From Bin5 sp965221145 (lineage in GTDB: Bacteria > Chloroflexota > Anaerolineae > Caldilineales > Caldilineaceae): 64,000 nt of DNA. Under the pieces are notes generated by a model. That model did not search any database, was not told the origin of the DNA, and saw nothing but the letters and a program-made list of their open reading frames with translations. Positions 52,752 through 62,582 of the stretch are shown here, piece after piece (the stretch's first letter is position 1; each line of letters opens with the position of its first letter). The position numbers were made by a program, and so were the translations under genes. The stretch lies in NCBI GenBank assembly GCA_965221145.1, contig OZ244877.1, positions 4,526,001 through 4,590,000 on the forward strand. Reading direction: 5' to 3'.

Positions 52752-53549
52752 ATGATTGAAGCCATCACCTTTGACTTCTGGGACACAATCGCGATCGACG
52801 ATTCGGACGAGCCGAAGCGCCGCGCGCTCGGCCTGCCCAGCAAAACCACTGCCCGCATCGAACTCTTCGCCCTCCACGTGACCCGCAAGCACCCGGATAT
52901 CGTCTACGAGCAGGCCGTGCGCGCCTATCAACACGCCAATGAGAATTTCCAGCAGGTCTGGCATGAGGAACAGCATACGCCCGGCATCGCCGCCCGCATG
53001 TACGACGCCTACGAGTTTCTCGGTCTGCGGCCAGGGCCGGGGCGCTTCGCCCAACTCATGCGTGAGGTCGATGAGTTGATCCGCGAGATCGAAACGATGG
53101 AGGTGCGCATCCAGCCGGACTTTACCCCCGGCGTGCATGCCGCGCTGGACGAGCTTTCGCTGCACTACAAGCTGGGCATCATCTCCGATACGATCCACAC
53201 AACCGGTCGCGGCCTGCGTTATCTCCTGCAACGCCAGGGGCTGCTGCGTTATTTCAACTACATGCTCTTTTCCGATGAGATCGGCGCATCCAAACCGGAG
53301 CCCGAGGTCTTCCGTCAGGCCGCTTTTGGTCTGGGTGCCGCGCCCCACCAGATCGTCCACATCGGCGACCGCGAAAGCAACGACATCATCGGCCCCCTGT
53401 CGATCGGCATGAACGCCATCCTCTTCACCGGCGTCAAAGACCGCGGCAGCGCCTCCACGCGCGCCAACGCCGTCTGCCGCACATACGCCGCGCTGCCGGG
53501 CATCGTGCGCCGCCTCTCCGCCGCAATCAAGCCCTTCCAGCCCGGGTAG
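52752..53549 (+). CDS. HAD-superfamily hydrolase
   Basis: A 265-residue phosphohydrolase. ITFDFWDTIAID has the nucleophile Asp8 and acid/base Asp10-equivalent (Asp11 in this spacing, DFWDT); LGIISDTIHTT is motif II; FSDEIGASKPEPEVF motif III Lys; HIGDRESNDIIG motif IV. The substrate is unknown. The start lies 18 bases after the aminotransferase stop and the stop lies five bases before the GCS2 gene, so the three form an operon. Confidence 0.85.
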   Translation: MIEAITFDFWDTIAIDDSDEPKRRALGLPSKTTARIELFALHVTRKHPDIVYEQAVRAYQHANENFQQVWHEEQHTPGIAARMYDAYEFLGLRPGPGRFAQLMREVDELIREIETMEVRIQPDFTPGVHAALDELSLHYKLGIISDTIHTTGRGLRYLLQRQGLLRYFNYMLFSDEIGASKPEPEVFRQAAFGLGAAPHQIVHIGDRESNDIIGPLSIGMNAILFTGVKDRGSASTRANAVCRTYAALPGIVRRLSAAIKPFQPG

Positions 53550-53554
53550 CTATC

Positions 53555-54988
53555 GTGGAGCCTTCACTGCAGCGCGCATACGAAGCCCTGGCGGCCACCT
53601 TCGCCGCGCATTTTCCCGCGCGCCTGCAAGGCCCGCGCACCATCGGCCGCGAAGCCGAGTTCCCCGTCGTCGATCAGGCGGGCCGCGCAGCCGACATCGA
53701 TCAGCTGTGGCCCCTCCTGATGAGGAATGAAAAGGGGGCGCTCGCTCCTCTCAAAGTCAAGCGGGACGCGGTCAACCCCGACCTCATCGTCGGCCTCGAC
53801 GGCGCGTCCTATAGCTATGCGCTCGAAGTGGGCAGGGGCACCATCGAACTCAATGTCGGCCCCTGCGACACCCTCTTTGCGCTTGAAAGCGCCTTCCGCA
53901 CGGCTCTGGAGCGGCTGGTGCGGGCCGCGGCGCAACTGGGATGGCGCGTGTTGGGCTATGGCGTGCAGCCGCTCAGCCCGCCCACGCGCGAGCTGCTCTC
54001 CCCCAAACAGCGCTACCACGCGCTCGCCGACATCATGGGGGCCGACTGGATCTGGTACAGCGTAACCGCCAGCGACCAGGCGCACGTCGACATCAGCCGC
54101 GACGAGGCCGTCACCCTGCTCAACTTCGGCAACCTGATGGCGTCGGTTGTGGTGGCCCTCTGCGCCAACTCGCCCGTCGTCGCCGGCGCGCTCACCGGCG
54201 ACTGCTCCGCCCGCGAAGGCCGCATGATCCTTGCCCCCTACGGCCAGCGCCACGGCATGATCGCTCGCCCCTACGTCGACCTGACCGACTTCGTCACCCG
54301 CCTCAGCCAACTGCCCGCTCTGCTGCGTCGCGACGGAGAGCGCCTGCTGCCCGACGGCCGCCCCTTCACCGACGTTCTGCGCGCCGATTATGAAGTAGAT
54401 CGTGGCGAGTGGATCGTGGGTGGTGATGAGACTGGCCACCGGCCACCGGTCACTGACCACTGCTTTTCCGCCTTTCTGCTGCACGATCACTATGTCTGGC
54501 ACAGCGCCCGCCTGCGCACCGCCTACGGCACGGTCGAGTTGCGCCCGGCCTGTCAGCAGCCGCCGCATGAACAGATGGCCGCCGCCGCGCTCTATTTGGG
54601 GCTGGTGGAGGGGCATCGGCAGATCGTCGACTATGTGCAGGCCGCGCTCGCGCCGGTTATCGAGGAGAGAGTGAAGAGGAGTGAGGAGAGAGAAGAGTTC
54701 ATATCTCTATCGGGCTGCTGGCCGCGCATGAGACAGTTTCATTCGCAGGTGATTCGCGCCGGGCTGGCCGCGCCGGAGCCTGCGCCCCGCTTCCTGGCGG
54801 AGGTCCTCGCGTTGGCCGAAGCCGCCCTCGCCCGCCGCGGCCACGGCGAGGAGCGCATGCTCACCCCCCTGTGGCGGCGGCTGGAGCGGAAGGAGAATCC
54901 GGCTCAGCGGGCGCGGCGCATCTTCGCGGAGGAGGGGGTGGCAGGGCTGCTATCTAAAGCTATCTTTCAGGTGAAACCAGGAATCTGA
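53555..54988 (+). CDS. Glutamate-cysteine ligase family protein (GCS2 type)
   Basis: A 477-residue ATP-grasp-like ligase related to GshA of plant/proteobacterial type 2: TIGREAEFPVVDQAGRAADI, EVGRGTIELNVGPCDTLFAL, QAHVDISRDEAVTLLNFGNL and TVELRPACQQPPHEQMAA. It would couple glutamate with cysteine or another amine. It starts with GTG 53555, five bases after the HAD stop. Two in-frame repeat-like inserts are visible: ETGHRPPVTDH (54430-54462, TGGCCACCGGCCACC) and EERVKRSEEREEF (54661-54700, GAG-rich), both lying in likely surface loops. Confidence 0.82.
   Translation: MEPSLQRAYEALAATFAAHFPARLQGPRTIGREAEFPVVDQAGRAADIDQLWPLLMRNEKGALAPLKVKRDAVNPDLIVGLDGASYSYALEVGRGTIELNVGPCDTLFALESAFRTALERLVRAAAQLGWRVLGYGVQPLSPPTRELLSPKQRYHALADIMGADWIWYSVTASDQAHVDISRDEAVTLLNFGNLMASVVVALCANSPVVAGALTGDCSAREGRMILAPYGQRHGMIARPYVDLTDFVTRLSQLPALLRRDGERLLPDGRPFTDVLRADYEVDRGEWIVGGDETGHRPPVTDHCFSAFLLHDHYVWHSARLRTAYGTVELRPACQQPPHEQMAAAALYLGLVEGHRQIVDYVQAALAPVIEERVKRSEEREEFISLSGCWPRMRQFHSQVIRAGLAAPEPAPRFLAEVLALAEAALARRGHGEERMLTPLWRRLERKENPAQRARRIFAEEGVAGLLSKAIFQVKPGI
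54430..54462 (+). repeat. In-frame GGCCACCGGCCACCGGTCAC repeat
   Basis: Belongs to the GGCCACTGGCCACT family and encodes about 11 residues inside the GCS2 gene without breaking the frame. Confidence 0.65.
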
Positions 54989-55107
54989 CTCTTCCTTGAA
55001 CGCCTGCGAGGCTCCTTCCCTCCAACTGCAAACACTGAGAAAGCAGCCTTTGGGCCATCTTCCCGAACTGCTGACCCAAAAAAGTGTGAAAATGGAAAAA
55101 AAGAGGG

Positions 55108-55136
55108 TTGACAAATGTTCTAATTCCCAGTATTAT
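55108..55136 (+). promoter_or_regulatory. Consensus sigma-70 promoter
   Basis: TTGACA (55108-55113), exactly 17 bases, then TATTAT (55131-55136). Transcription would start near 55143, 236 bases before the ATG at 55379. This is the best promoter in the window. Confidence 0.75.
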
Positions 55137-55142
55137 TGTACG

Positions 55143-55348
55143 TTAGCTGCCTGAGAAGAAGATCCCCTCTCGGTCAGCGTCAATTTCATGGATGGACCCC
55201 CTGTGTGAACCGTGGGAAGGGCCGCCGCCCTGGCAAGCGCCCGCCCGACCCGTTACAGGTACAGGCACTTCGACTCCCCCCAGGGAAGACTCGCGCGAGT
55301 TCGCTATGCCAAATCTCGCGCCGCCGACCGGAGTTGGGGTGCTTTTTG
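55143..55348 (+). ncRNA. Candidate structured RNA or leader upstream of paralog pair
   Basis: The 5' arm CCCCTCTCGGTCAGCG (55164-55179) can pair with CGCCGACCGGAGTTGGGG (55322-55339), about 14 pairs with small bulges, closing a domain of about 175 nt; a T-run (GCTTTTTG) follows at once. Inside are GC-rich stems such as the palindrome ACTCGCGCGAGT. Length, promoter and terminator-like end resemble 6S-type RNAs, but no 6S sequence signature is claimed; an attenuator leader for the next gene is equally possible. Confidence 0.35.
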
Positions 55349-55378
55349 TTTCCCCGCAATACATAAGGAGAGGTTGTG

Positions 55379-56020
55379 ATGTCTGACAACAATGTTGAAT
55401 CTGTGGAGAACGCCGCCAGCGGAACTGCGCCCAAGCCGTGGGAACAGCAGCCGGGCGAGCCGCTCGATCGCTTCAGATGGTTCCAAATCTACGTCACCCT
55501 GCCCGTCCCACGCGTGTTTGCACGCGTCGCCCAGGCTGTGGGCATGAACCCCAGAAGCAGTTGGGTATCAAAAACCGCGCGCCAGTGGCGTTGGAAAGAG
55601 CGCGCCGAGGCCCTCGACGCACAGCGGGCCGCCCAGCTCGCCGTGCAGTCCGAATGGCGCAACCACTTGCTCCGCGAGATCGCCTTTGAGGCCCAATTTC
55701 AGGGCTTGGAAGAGACGAACCGGGCACTGGGCGCCGCGGCCGTCGGCGAGATGGACCGCGCAGAGGCGCGCAAGTATCTGGGCCCCCTGTCCCAGCATCA
55801 ACGCGGACTGCTGCGGTTGATCATGCACGAGAAGGAGACCGGCGAACTGCAGATCGATGAAGAGCAACTGGATCGACTGGTCGAGCAAAGGGCCAGGGAA
55901 ATCTACCAACAAAAGATAAACACCCTGCTTCAGCAAGTGTACAACCAATCCGACAGTCAAGCCGAAGCCGGACACGACGACAGCCCTCACGTTGACAAGG
56001 TGAAGGAGAGCCAGAAATGA
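55379..56020 (+). CDS. Unknown protein, paralog 1 of a tandem pair
   Basis: 213 residues from ATG 55379 (AAGGAGAGG upstream). Conserved with the next gene: KPWEQQPGEPLDRFRWF, LPVPRVFARVAQAVG, WVSKTARQWRWKERAEALDA and EAQFQGL, then YLGPLSQHQRGLL. The W/R-rich middle with a helix-turn-helix-like rhythm resembles phage terminase small-subunit or related DNA-binding proteins, but I do not recognise a family. The C-terminal third is a helical, charged tail. Its stop overlaps the ATG of paralog 2 (ATGA). Confidence 0.65.
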   Translation: MSDNNVESVENAASGTAPKPWEQQPGEPLDRFRWFQIYVTLPVPRVFARVAQAVGMNPRSSWVSKTARQWRWKERAEALDAQRAAQLAVQSEWRNHLLREIAFEAQFQGLEETNRALGAAAVGEMDRAEARKYLGPLSQHQRGLLRLIMHEKETGELQIDEEQLDRLVEQRAREIYQQKINTLLQQVYNQSDSQAEAGHDDSPHVDKVKESQK

Positions 56021-56625
56021 CCGCGCTAGATAGACAGAACGAAGGCGCCGCGGACAACGACCGCCAGCCTAAACCGTGGGACCAGCAGCCCGCAGAGCCG
56101 CTCGACTGCTACTACTGGTTCCGGCTCTTCCTGGCCCTGCCCATACCGCGCCAGGTTGCTAAGGTCGCCAAACTGATAGGCACCAACTCCCAACAAACCT
56201 GGATATCGAAAATCGCCCGCCGGTGGCGCTGGAAGGAGCGCGCCGCCGCGCTCGACGCAGAGCGGGCCGAGCAACTGATCGTGCGCGCCGAACTGCGTGA
56301 GCAACTCCTGCTCGACAAGGCCTTTGAGGCACAGTTCCAGGGTCTGCTCGATACCACCAAAGCTCTCGAAAACGCCCAGATCGGCGAGATGAACCGCGAC
56401 GAGGCGCGCACCTACCTGACGCCTCTCTCGCGCCACCAGCGCGGGCTGCTGCAAATTGTCCTGCGCCAGAAGGAAGAGACCGCCAGGAAGGGCCTCGAAG
56501 AGCTGAACGAAATCCGCCTGGCGCTACTGATCGAGGAAAGGGCGCTGCAAAGGGTCGAGGAGATGGAGAAAGAGCGCGATGAAATGCTCGCCAAGATCTA
56601 CGGTGCCTACAGTGAACAGGAGTAG
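56017..56625 (+). CDS. Unknown protein, paralog 2 of a tandem pair
   Basis: 202 residues, translationally coupled to paralog 1. Shared blocks: KPWDQQPAEPLDCYYWF, LPIPRQVAKVAKLIG, WISKIARRWRWKERAAALDA, EAQFQGLLDTTKALE and YLTPLSRHQRGLL; the acidic coiled-coil tail (ALQRVEEMEKERDEMLAKI) differs. The two probably arose by tandem duplication and may form a heteromer. No phage structural or terminase genes are nearby, so they look like a chromosomal pair rather than part of a prophage. Confidence 0.65.
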   Translation: MTALDRQNEGAADNDRQPKPWDQQPAEPLDCYYWFRLFLALPIPRQVAKVAKLIGTNSQQTWISKIARRWRWKERAAALDAERAEQLIVRAELREQLLLDKAFEAQFQGLLDTTKALENAQIGEMNRDEARTYLTPLSRHQRGLLQIVLRQKEETARKGLEELNEIRLALLIEERALQRVEEMEKERDEMLAKIYGAYSEQE

Positions 56626-56663
56626 TTCGGCGGGCTGTCGCGTTCGTTTGTGGCGCAGGCGGT

Positions 56664-59600
56664 CTATGACGCCTCCAATCCTCCGCCAGCCTTCATCTCT
56701 GCCACATCAATCCCCAACCCCGGCAGGCCCGCCACAATCGCCACCGTCTCCAGGCTCACGCTGATCACCTTACCAATCAGCCGCACGATGTACTCCGGGT
56801 CGTCGGCGCGGTTGGGGTCGTTGACGATGCCGCTGCGCTTGTCCGTCTTGACGCGGTACTGGTCGATCACCCACTCCAGCGCCGAGCGGTTGCCGAGGCG
56901 GTAGGCGAACGCTTCGGCGGGGATGCCCTCCAGCGCCAGGAAGCCGTTGTAGCGCAGCTGCGTTTTGTCTTTGGAGAGCCGCATCTTCTCCACGCGCCAG
57001 TCGAGCGGCATCTCCGGCGTTTCGACCTGAGCAAGCGGGTATTGCGGCTGCTCTTCATAGCCGACGTGGATGGCGGACAGGCGCGCGCCGGCGTGGGCGA
57101 AGGCGCGGAAGTCGGGCGCGAAGGGGATGCGCGGCAGCTCGCGCTTGAGGTTGGCCTGGTAGCGTTCGCGGTAGGCGGGGTGGTGCAGCAGGCCGTAGAC
57201 GTAGTGGAAGATGTCCCACTTGCTGATCGTCTCGTCGCCGTACTGCGTGCGGAACTGCGCCAGCGCCCAGTCGGTGATGTTCTCGCGCCGGTTGCTGCCG
57301 TCCTCGTCGTAAGTGTAGTAGGGGAAGCATTGGGAGCCGCAGCCTGCACCCACAACATGTAAGTCAGTTATTTGGCAGGTCATAAGAACCATGAAGGGCT
57401 TCTCAGAGCCTCTATCAGTAATGAAAATCACTTGATTCTCTTTTTCGGTCTCCGGTGTGGGGAAGATGGACGGGAAGACGTACACCATATCGTTCATTAC
57501 CCGGTCAAAGTAAAGGCTCGATTTGGTGAACGGACGATAGAGTGAATCTCTTACCTTGTGTTCAGCGTATTCGGTAATTCTACCTCGCTTCAATTTTGCT
57601 TTTAGGTCCCGGCTCCAACTAATCTCCTTATCATCATAATCTACAAAATCATCGACATTTGCATCCAGATTTCCCCGTCGTTCCCACTTAAACACGTGAT
57701 CGTTGTAGGCGTCGATCATCCGGCTCATATTCTCAGTGAGCGCGTTGCGATTGAAATTACGAGCCCAAGCGTCACGGTTCGTGCTGACACCGAGACTATA
57801 GGCCTTAAATATCACATCAACTGCCTCCCCTTTCCCAGCCTTTGCTTCCCTCGTTCCTATCGAGATAAAGCTTTCATATTCGGCGTGCTGCCCCTCGGTC
57901 AGCCACGTGTGCCGCTTATCCGGCATAAACGCTTTCCACTCGATGTGGCCGTATTGTTCGTTTGCGTTCAGGTAGCGGTACTTCTCCTCCTTGCGCCAGT
58001 TCTCCTCGACACGCGCGTAAAACATCTCAACTTGGGAATTTGGGTTGCCGTTCTTCTTGATAAAGAAGTTGATGCTGACACCAACCTGAATGCCGAAAAC
58101 GTTGTGCGTTGTACCGGAGAGCTTGGGATTCTTGCGCACGTTCCCGCCCAAGTCCAGAATATAAATTGCATCGAAGTCATCCGCGAGGTGTTTCCGCATC
58201 CCATCAAACGACACACTATCGAGAAACCCATTGTTGGTCACAAAAGCAACGATTCCTTCGTCGCCGATCCGATCTGCCGCCCAGCGAATCGCCTTCACGT
58301 AGGCATCTGAAAGTTTATTCTTATTCGTCGCTTTGGAGTCCTTCGCATACGTCTCCGCCACCCGCTTGTCCATCGTCGGATACTTGCGGTTCTTGTTGTT
58401 ATCGTTCTCATTCACCTGCCCCACGTTGTAGGGCGGGTTGCCGATCACCACGAACATCGGCGTCTCCTTCTGGCTCTCCACCCGCTGCGTATTCTCCGGC
58501 GCAAACAGCGGCAACTGCCGGTCCTCCGCCAAGTCAAACGTGTCCACCAGACAGATGCCCGCGAACGGCTCGTACATCTCCGTGGCGTCGTAGTACTCGT
58601 GCTCGATGTTCATGCTGGCGATGTAGTAGGGCAGCAGCATCACCTCGTTGCAATGCAGTTCGCTCCCGTACTTGCGTTCCAGCGCGGTGCGCGGGATCTC
58701 GCGCATCATGCGCACGATGAAGTTGCCGGTGCCCACGAACGGGTCGATGATGTGAACGCCCTCGTCGGCCAGCGAACGGCCAAACTCGCGCTCCAGGATG
58801 GCGGCCACGCTGCGCACCATGAAATCGACGATCGGCTGCGGCGTGTAGACGATTCCGTGCGTATCCGCCACCTTGACCGAAAAGCCCTGGAAGAACTGCT
58901 CGTAGACGGTGTTGAGAAAGTGCTGCTTGTGCGAGAAGTCGCTGATCGTCTCCGCCGTGCGCTCGATGGCGACGTAGAAGCGGTCCAGGCTGCCCAGAAA
59001 CTCGTCGCGGCTGAACGATTGCGACGTGAGCGCGTCGATCACGTTCTCGATCTCAAAAGCAATCACGTTGCGCCGCGTGAAGGCTGGCCGGTGGAAGACG
59101 GTGCGGAAGAGGCGCTCGGTCAGCAGGTGCTGAATCAGCATCTCCTCGACCGCGGCCTCGGCTAGATTGGGGTTGATCGACTGGCGGCATTTTGCCAAAA
59201 ACTCGGCGAAGGCGTTGGTGAAGACCCGGTTGCTTTTGCGCTCCTGCTGGATGAGCGCGGCCAAGCCCTGGCCGATGTCGGCGACCCTATCCTTGAACTG
59301 GGCGACCGCCTCTTCCCAGGCGGCGTACTCCTGCGGGCGGTAGGCGCAGAAGGTTTGCAGCGTCTCGATCAGCTGCTTCGGGTCGGTCAGGTCGGCGTCG
59401 AGCGCCAGGTGTCCGTGCTGCCACAGCATCGCCCGCTGCGGCGTCTGGAAGAGGATATTGTCGCGCGGGTAGCCGGCCTGGAACTTGCGCTCGACCTCGG
59501 TGGGCAGGTCGTCGTCGATGTCCTTGGCCTCCCAGTAGCCGTGCGTCAGCCGGAAATCGTCGATCAGCGCGCCGTCGGCGACAATGCGCTTGCCGCGGCG

Positions 59601-59783
59601 GATGTTGAGCGCGAACTCCGGCACGAGGGTCCAGCCGCACTGGCGGGCGCAGGTTTCGAGGAGGGACTGGAAGGCGGCGCGCACGGCGGTTTCGTGGGTG
59701 ACGCCGAGACGGGCGAACTGGTCGAGCGCGGCGTAGTAGGATTTGACGGGCTTGTGGGTGGGTTTGAGGGTGAGGGCGGGCAT
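56664..59783 (-). CDS. Type ISP restriction/modification enzyme, full length (copy B)
   Basis: A 1039-residue single-chain enzyme. Residues 1-150 are a PD-(D/E)XK-like nuclease (IVADGALIDDF...YWEAKD, Asp75, Glu85, Lys87); residues 310-470 a gamma-type N6-adenine methylase with DPFVGTGNFIVRMM and VIGNPPYNVGQ; the last about 400 residues, including SLYRPFTKSSLYFDRV and RYNGFLALEGIPAEAFAYR, should hold target recognition. No helicase motifs are present, so it resembles type IIG more than LlaGI. ATG 59783 (MPALTLKPTHK) follows CCAATCAAA, as in copy A. The 3' part is lower in GC around 57360-58300. Confidence 0.9.
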   Translation of the reverse strand: MPALTLKPTHKPVKSYYAALDQFARLGVTHETAVRAAFQSLLETCARQCGWTLVPEFALNIRRGKRIVADGALIDDFRLTHGYWEAKDIDDDLPTEVERKFQAGYPRDNILFQTPQRAMLWQHGHLALDADLTDPKQLIETLQTFCAYRPQEYAAWEEAVAQFKDRVADIGQGLAALIQQERKSNRVFTNAFAEFLAKCRQSINPNLAEAAVEEMLIQHLLTERLFRTVFHRPAFTRRNVIAFEIENVIDALTSQSFSRDEFLGSLDRFYVAIERTAETISDFSHKQHFLNTVYEQFFQGFSVKVADTHGIVYTPQPIVDFMVRSVAAILEREFGRSLADEGVHIIDPFVGTGNFIVRMMREIPRTALERKYGSELHCNEVMLLPYYIASMNIEHEYYDATEMYEPFAGICLVDTFDLAEDRQLPLFAPENTQRVESQKETPMFVVIGNPPYNVGQVNENDNNKNRKYPTMDKRVAETYAKDSKATNKNKLSDAYVKAIRWAADRIGDEGIVAFVTNNGFLDSVSFDGMRKHLADDFDAIYILDLGGNVRKNPKLSGTTHNVFGIQVGVSINFFIKKNGNPNSQVEMFYARVEENWRKEEKYRYLNANEQYGHIEWKAFMPDKRHTWLTEGQHAEYESFISIGTREAKAGKGEAVDVIFKAYSLGVSTNRDAWARNFNRNALTENMSRMIDAYNDHVFKWERRGNLDANVDDFVDYDDKEISWSRDLKAKLKRGRITEYAEHKVRDSLYRPFTKSSLYFDRVMNDMVYVFPSIFPTPETEKENQVIFITDRGSEKPFMVLMTCQITDLHVVGAGCGSQCFPYYTYDEDGSNRRENITDWALAQFRTQYGDETISKWDIFHYVYGLLHHPAYRERYQANLKRELPRIPFAPDFRAFAHAGARLSAIHVGYEEQPQYPLAQVETPEMPLDWRVEKMRLSKDKTQLRYNGFLALEGIPAEAFAYRLGNRSALEWVIDQYRVKTDKRSGIVNDPNRADDPEYIVRLIGKVISVSLETVAIVAGLPGLGIDVAEMKAGGGLEAS

Positions 59784-61082
59784 TTTGATTGGATTCGTGC
59801 GAGTTATGGTACGATGGATTTCAACTATGATACTACATTCGTCCAAATCCGGATGATGCCCCGGGCAAGAATGTAGGTCAATGGGCGTCACTGCTATTCG
59901 GCTACTGATTTATCTATTCACTTGTTCGGAGAATCGCTCCTAATGTCGCCCTTGGCCTGGGGCCAAGCACGGGAGATCAAGAATGCCAGAGACAATCGAA
60001 GCCAAAGAGTTGCAACTCTTCAGTATCTTTAATGACGATTACCGATTCAAGATCCCCGACTATCAACGTCCATATGCTTGGACAACCGAGCAAACGAGTG
60101 AGTTGCTCGACGACCTCTTGTTTGCAATGGGTCAGGTTGAGAATGTAAGTGACACTTCACCTTATTTCTTGGGCAGTATCGTCATTATCAAGAATAATCT
60201 CCAACCTCTGGCGCAAATCGTTGATGGTCAACAGCGCATAACAACTCTGACAATTCTCTTTTGCGTATTGCGTGAACTCGCTGGCTCCATGAGCGTCAAG
60301 AGCGACAGACATGGTTACATTTATGCTCCAGGTCGAGAATCTGCCGGAATCCCGGGACATTATCGGCTCACCGTTCGGGAACGTGACAAAAAGTTTTTTC
60401 AGAACAATATTCAGAATACGGGGAAACTCTCAGATTTTGTTGAGAATTCTCATGCGAAGCTATCCGACAGTCAGGAAAGAATGCTTGAGAATACGAAATA
60501 CCTTTTGAAGACCATAACTAAGTTTGACGAGAAACGACGCAATACTCTTATGCAGTTTCTCGCTCAGCGTTGCTATCTTGTTGTGGTTTCTACATCAGAC
60601 CAAAACTCTGCTTACCGTATTTTCTCCGTTCTGAATGATAGAGGTTTGGATCTATCTCCGACCGACATTTTGAAAGCAAATGTTATCGGGGCAATGGAGG
60701 GAGATCCCCGCTCTCAATATACTGATAAATGGGAAGCTATTGAGGAAAATCTTGGTCGCAATGAATTCAGAGAACTCTTTGCTCACATGCGAATGATCTT
60801 CATGAAGAGCAAGTTGCGAGGGACTTTGCAGCAGGAATTTCAGGATAATGTTCTTAAGACAGTAGAGAGGACAAAGTTTATCGACGATATACTTGAACCA
60901 TACGCGGACGCTTATGAAGTCATTACTCGCGAATCATTCGAAAGCATAACCATTGCCGAAACTGTGAATCAATTCCTTCGATATTTGAACCGCCTCGATA
61001 ATTTCGATTGGATTTCCCCAGCGATGGCGTACTTCAAACGCTATCCTAATGACACGGATGATCTCGCCAGATTTCTTAAGGA

Positions 61083-62582
61083 CTCGACACTGGCGAAAAG
61101 TAGAACATGGGAGGCTTCCTGAGTAGAATGGTAGAGAACCATTCGACCGGTTCCAACAGGAGGCGCTCCCATGCTCAAGCTAATTGTACAACATTCGCCC
61201 TTATTGGTCACGTTCTTGCTCAGTTTGAAGATGCGGCTGACGAAGCCACAGTACCGGCATGTGCTACGTATGACGGACAGCCTGATCGTATCGGATGTGC
61301 GACACAAGACAATCGCCAGCCTGTATCGGCTTATTGTCGATGCGCCGGATGCGTCGAATGGTGCGGACAATCTGCGCATCAGTCCCTATGAGGCCGAAGA
61401 TATCCGCTCGTGCCAGCGCCAGTTTGTGGTCAGGGAGTTGACCGAACATGCGCAGCAAACGGGCAACTGGGTCGTTACGGTAAGCATTGACGACTCTCTG
61501 GGCGCCAAGGATAAGAATACACGACATCTGCAGGCAGTCGATTTTCATCACGACCACACCAAGTCAGGAGCAAGGAGGCAGCGCTACACCAACGGCACAG
61601 TACACGTAGAAGTGCGGATTCAGTGCGGCGACTTTGCCTACGTGTTCGATTGGCGCCTCTTTATGCGTGAGCGCACGGTGCGCCGCCTCAACCGCACGCG
61701 TCCGCTGGCACAACGCGTACGCTATCGCAAGAAGGGCAGCCTGGCCCAGGAGATGTTGACCGCATTGCACCAACTGCTGCCGGCGCAGTTTCGGGTTACA
61801 GTGCTCTGTGACAGTTGGTATGCCTCAAACCGCTTATTCAAGTTCTGCCGGCGACGCAACTGGCATCTGATCTGTGCCATTAAGTCGAATCGCATCCTGG
61901 ACGGAATCAGGCTCTCGCAATGGAACCGACAACTCAAGCACCAGCAGTATCGGCGCATCCGCCTGACTGCTACAGGCTCGCAGGCGCAGAGCTATCTGCT
62001 GCGTACGCTGCGGGGCAAGCTCAACAAGCTGCCCTTTGAAGTCTGTGTTTTGATCAGCAAACGGCACCATCGGGACAAACACCCGAAGTACTTTCTCTGC
62101 ACTGACCTATCGCTGTCAGCACAGAAAGCACTGTCTTGCTACCAAAAACGTTGGTCCATTGAGGTAGACAACTTTTTCGTCAAACAGTTCTTGGGCTTGA
62201 CTGATTTCCGCGTGCAGTCGTTTGAAGCAACCGAAAAATGGTTTGCCATCGTCTTCCTGGCTTACATCTTTCTGCAATGGCGTCTCAATCATGCGGCGAG
62301 AGAGGACTGCTTCGCCTCGCTTGCCGACGTAATTCGTCGCCATCGGCAGGAGCATGCTCGTTCGCTGTTGCAAACAGCTTGTCAGGAAGCCGCGCGCTTG
62401 GCCGATGTCGCGCCGATCTTGCAACGCTTCATCCACTAACCAACCTGAGCGCCTCGGTTGTCCGGCTACACGTTACACCCATTCAAGAAGGCTCGACTGA
62501 CCTTCTCTATTCCCGCCTGCCAATTGGCAGGCGCTACAACTGCTTTGCCCTTTCACTCTGGCCTGATTTCGCCAGAGTCCAG
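61083..62582 (+). mobile_element. 1500-bp IS4/IS701-superfamily insertion sequence
   Basis: Inverted termini CTCGACACTGGCGAAA (61083-61098) and TTTCGCCAGAGTCCAG (62567-62582) match at 14 of 16 positions. The 7-bp TTAAGGA is duplicated (61076-61082, 62583-62589). It holds one intact transposase gene and looks recent. Confidence 0.93.
61171..62439 (+). CDS. DDE transposase, IS4/IS701 superfamily
   Basis: A 422-residue intact transposase with AGGAGG 8 bases before its ATG. The catalytic triad is visible: TVSIDDSLGAKD (first Asp), VTVLCDSWYASNRLF (second Asp) and YQKRWSIEVDNFFVKQFLGL (Glu in the YREK-like block). The N-terminal region is basic and likely binds the termini. It carries no passenger gene. 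The element interrupts a defence gene, so its host presumably lost that activity recently. Confidence 0.9.
   Translation: MLKLIVQHSPLLVTFLLSLKMRLTKPQYRHVLRMTDSLIVSDVRHKTIASLYRLIVDAPDASNGADNLRISPYEAEDIRSCQRQFVVRELTEHAQQTGNWVVTVSIDDSLGAKDKNTRHLQAVDFHHDHTKSGARRQRYTNGTVHVEVRIQCGDFAYVFDWRLFMRERTVRRLNRTRPLAQRVRYRKKGSLAQEMLTALHQLLPAQFRVTVLCDSWYASNRLFKFCRRRNWHLICAIKSNRILDGIRLSQWNRQLKHQQYRRIRLTATGSQAQSYLLRTLRGKLNKLPFEVCVLISKRHHRDKHPKYFLCTDLSLSAQKALSCYQKRWSIEVDNFFVKQFLGLTDFRVQSFEATEKWFAIVFLAYIFLQWRLNHAAREDCFASLADVIRRHRQEHARSLLQTACQEAARLADVAPILQRFIH

Noticed and set aside
55379..56625. Prophage (terminase small subunits)
   Set aside because: No large terminase, portal, capsid, integrase or att-like repeats lie within reach; similarity to small terminase is only compositional.
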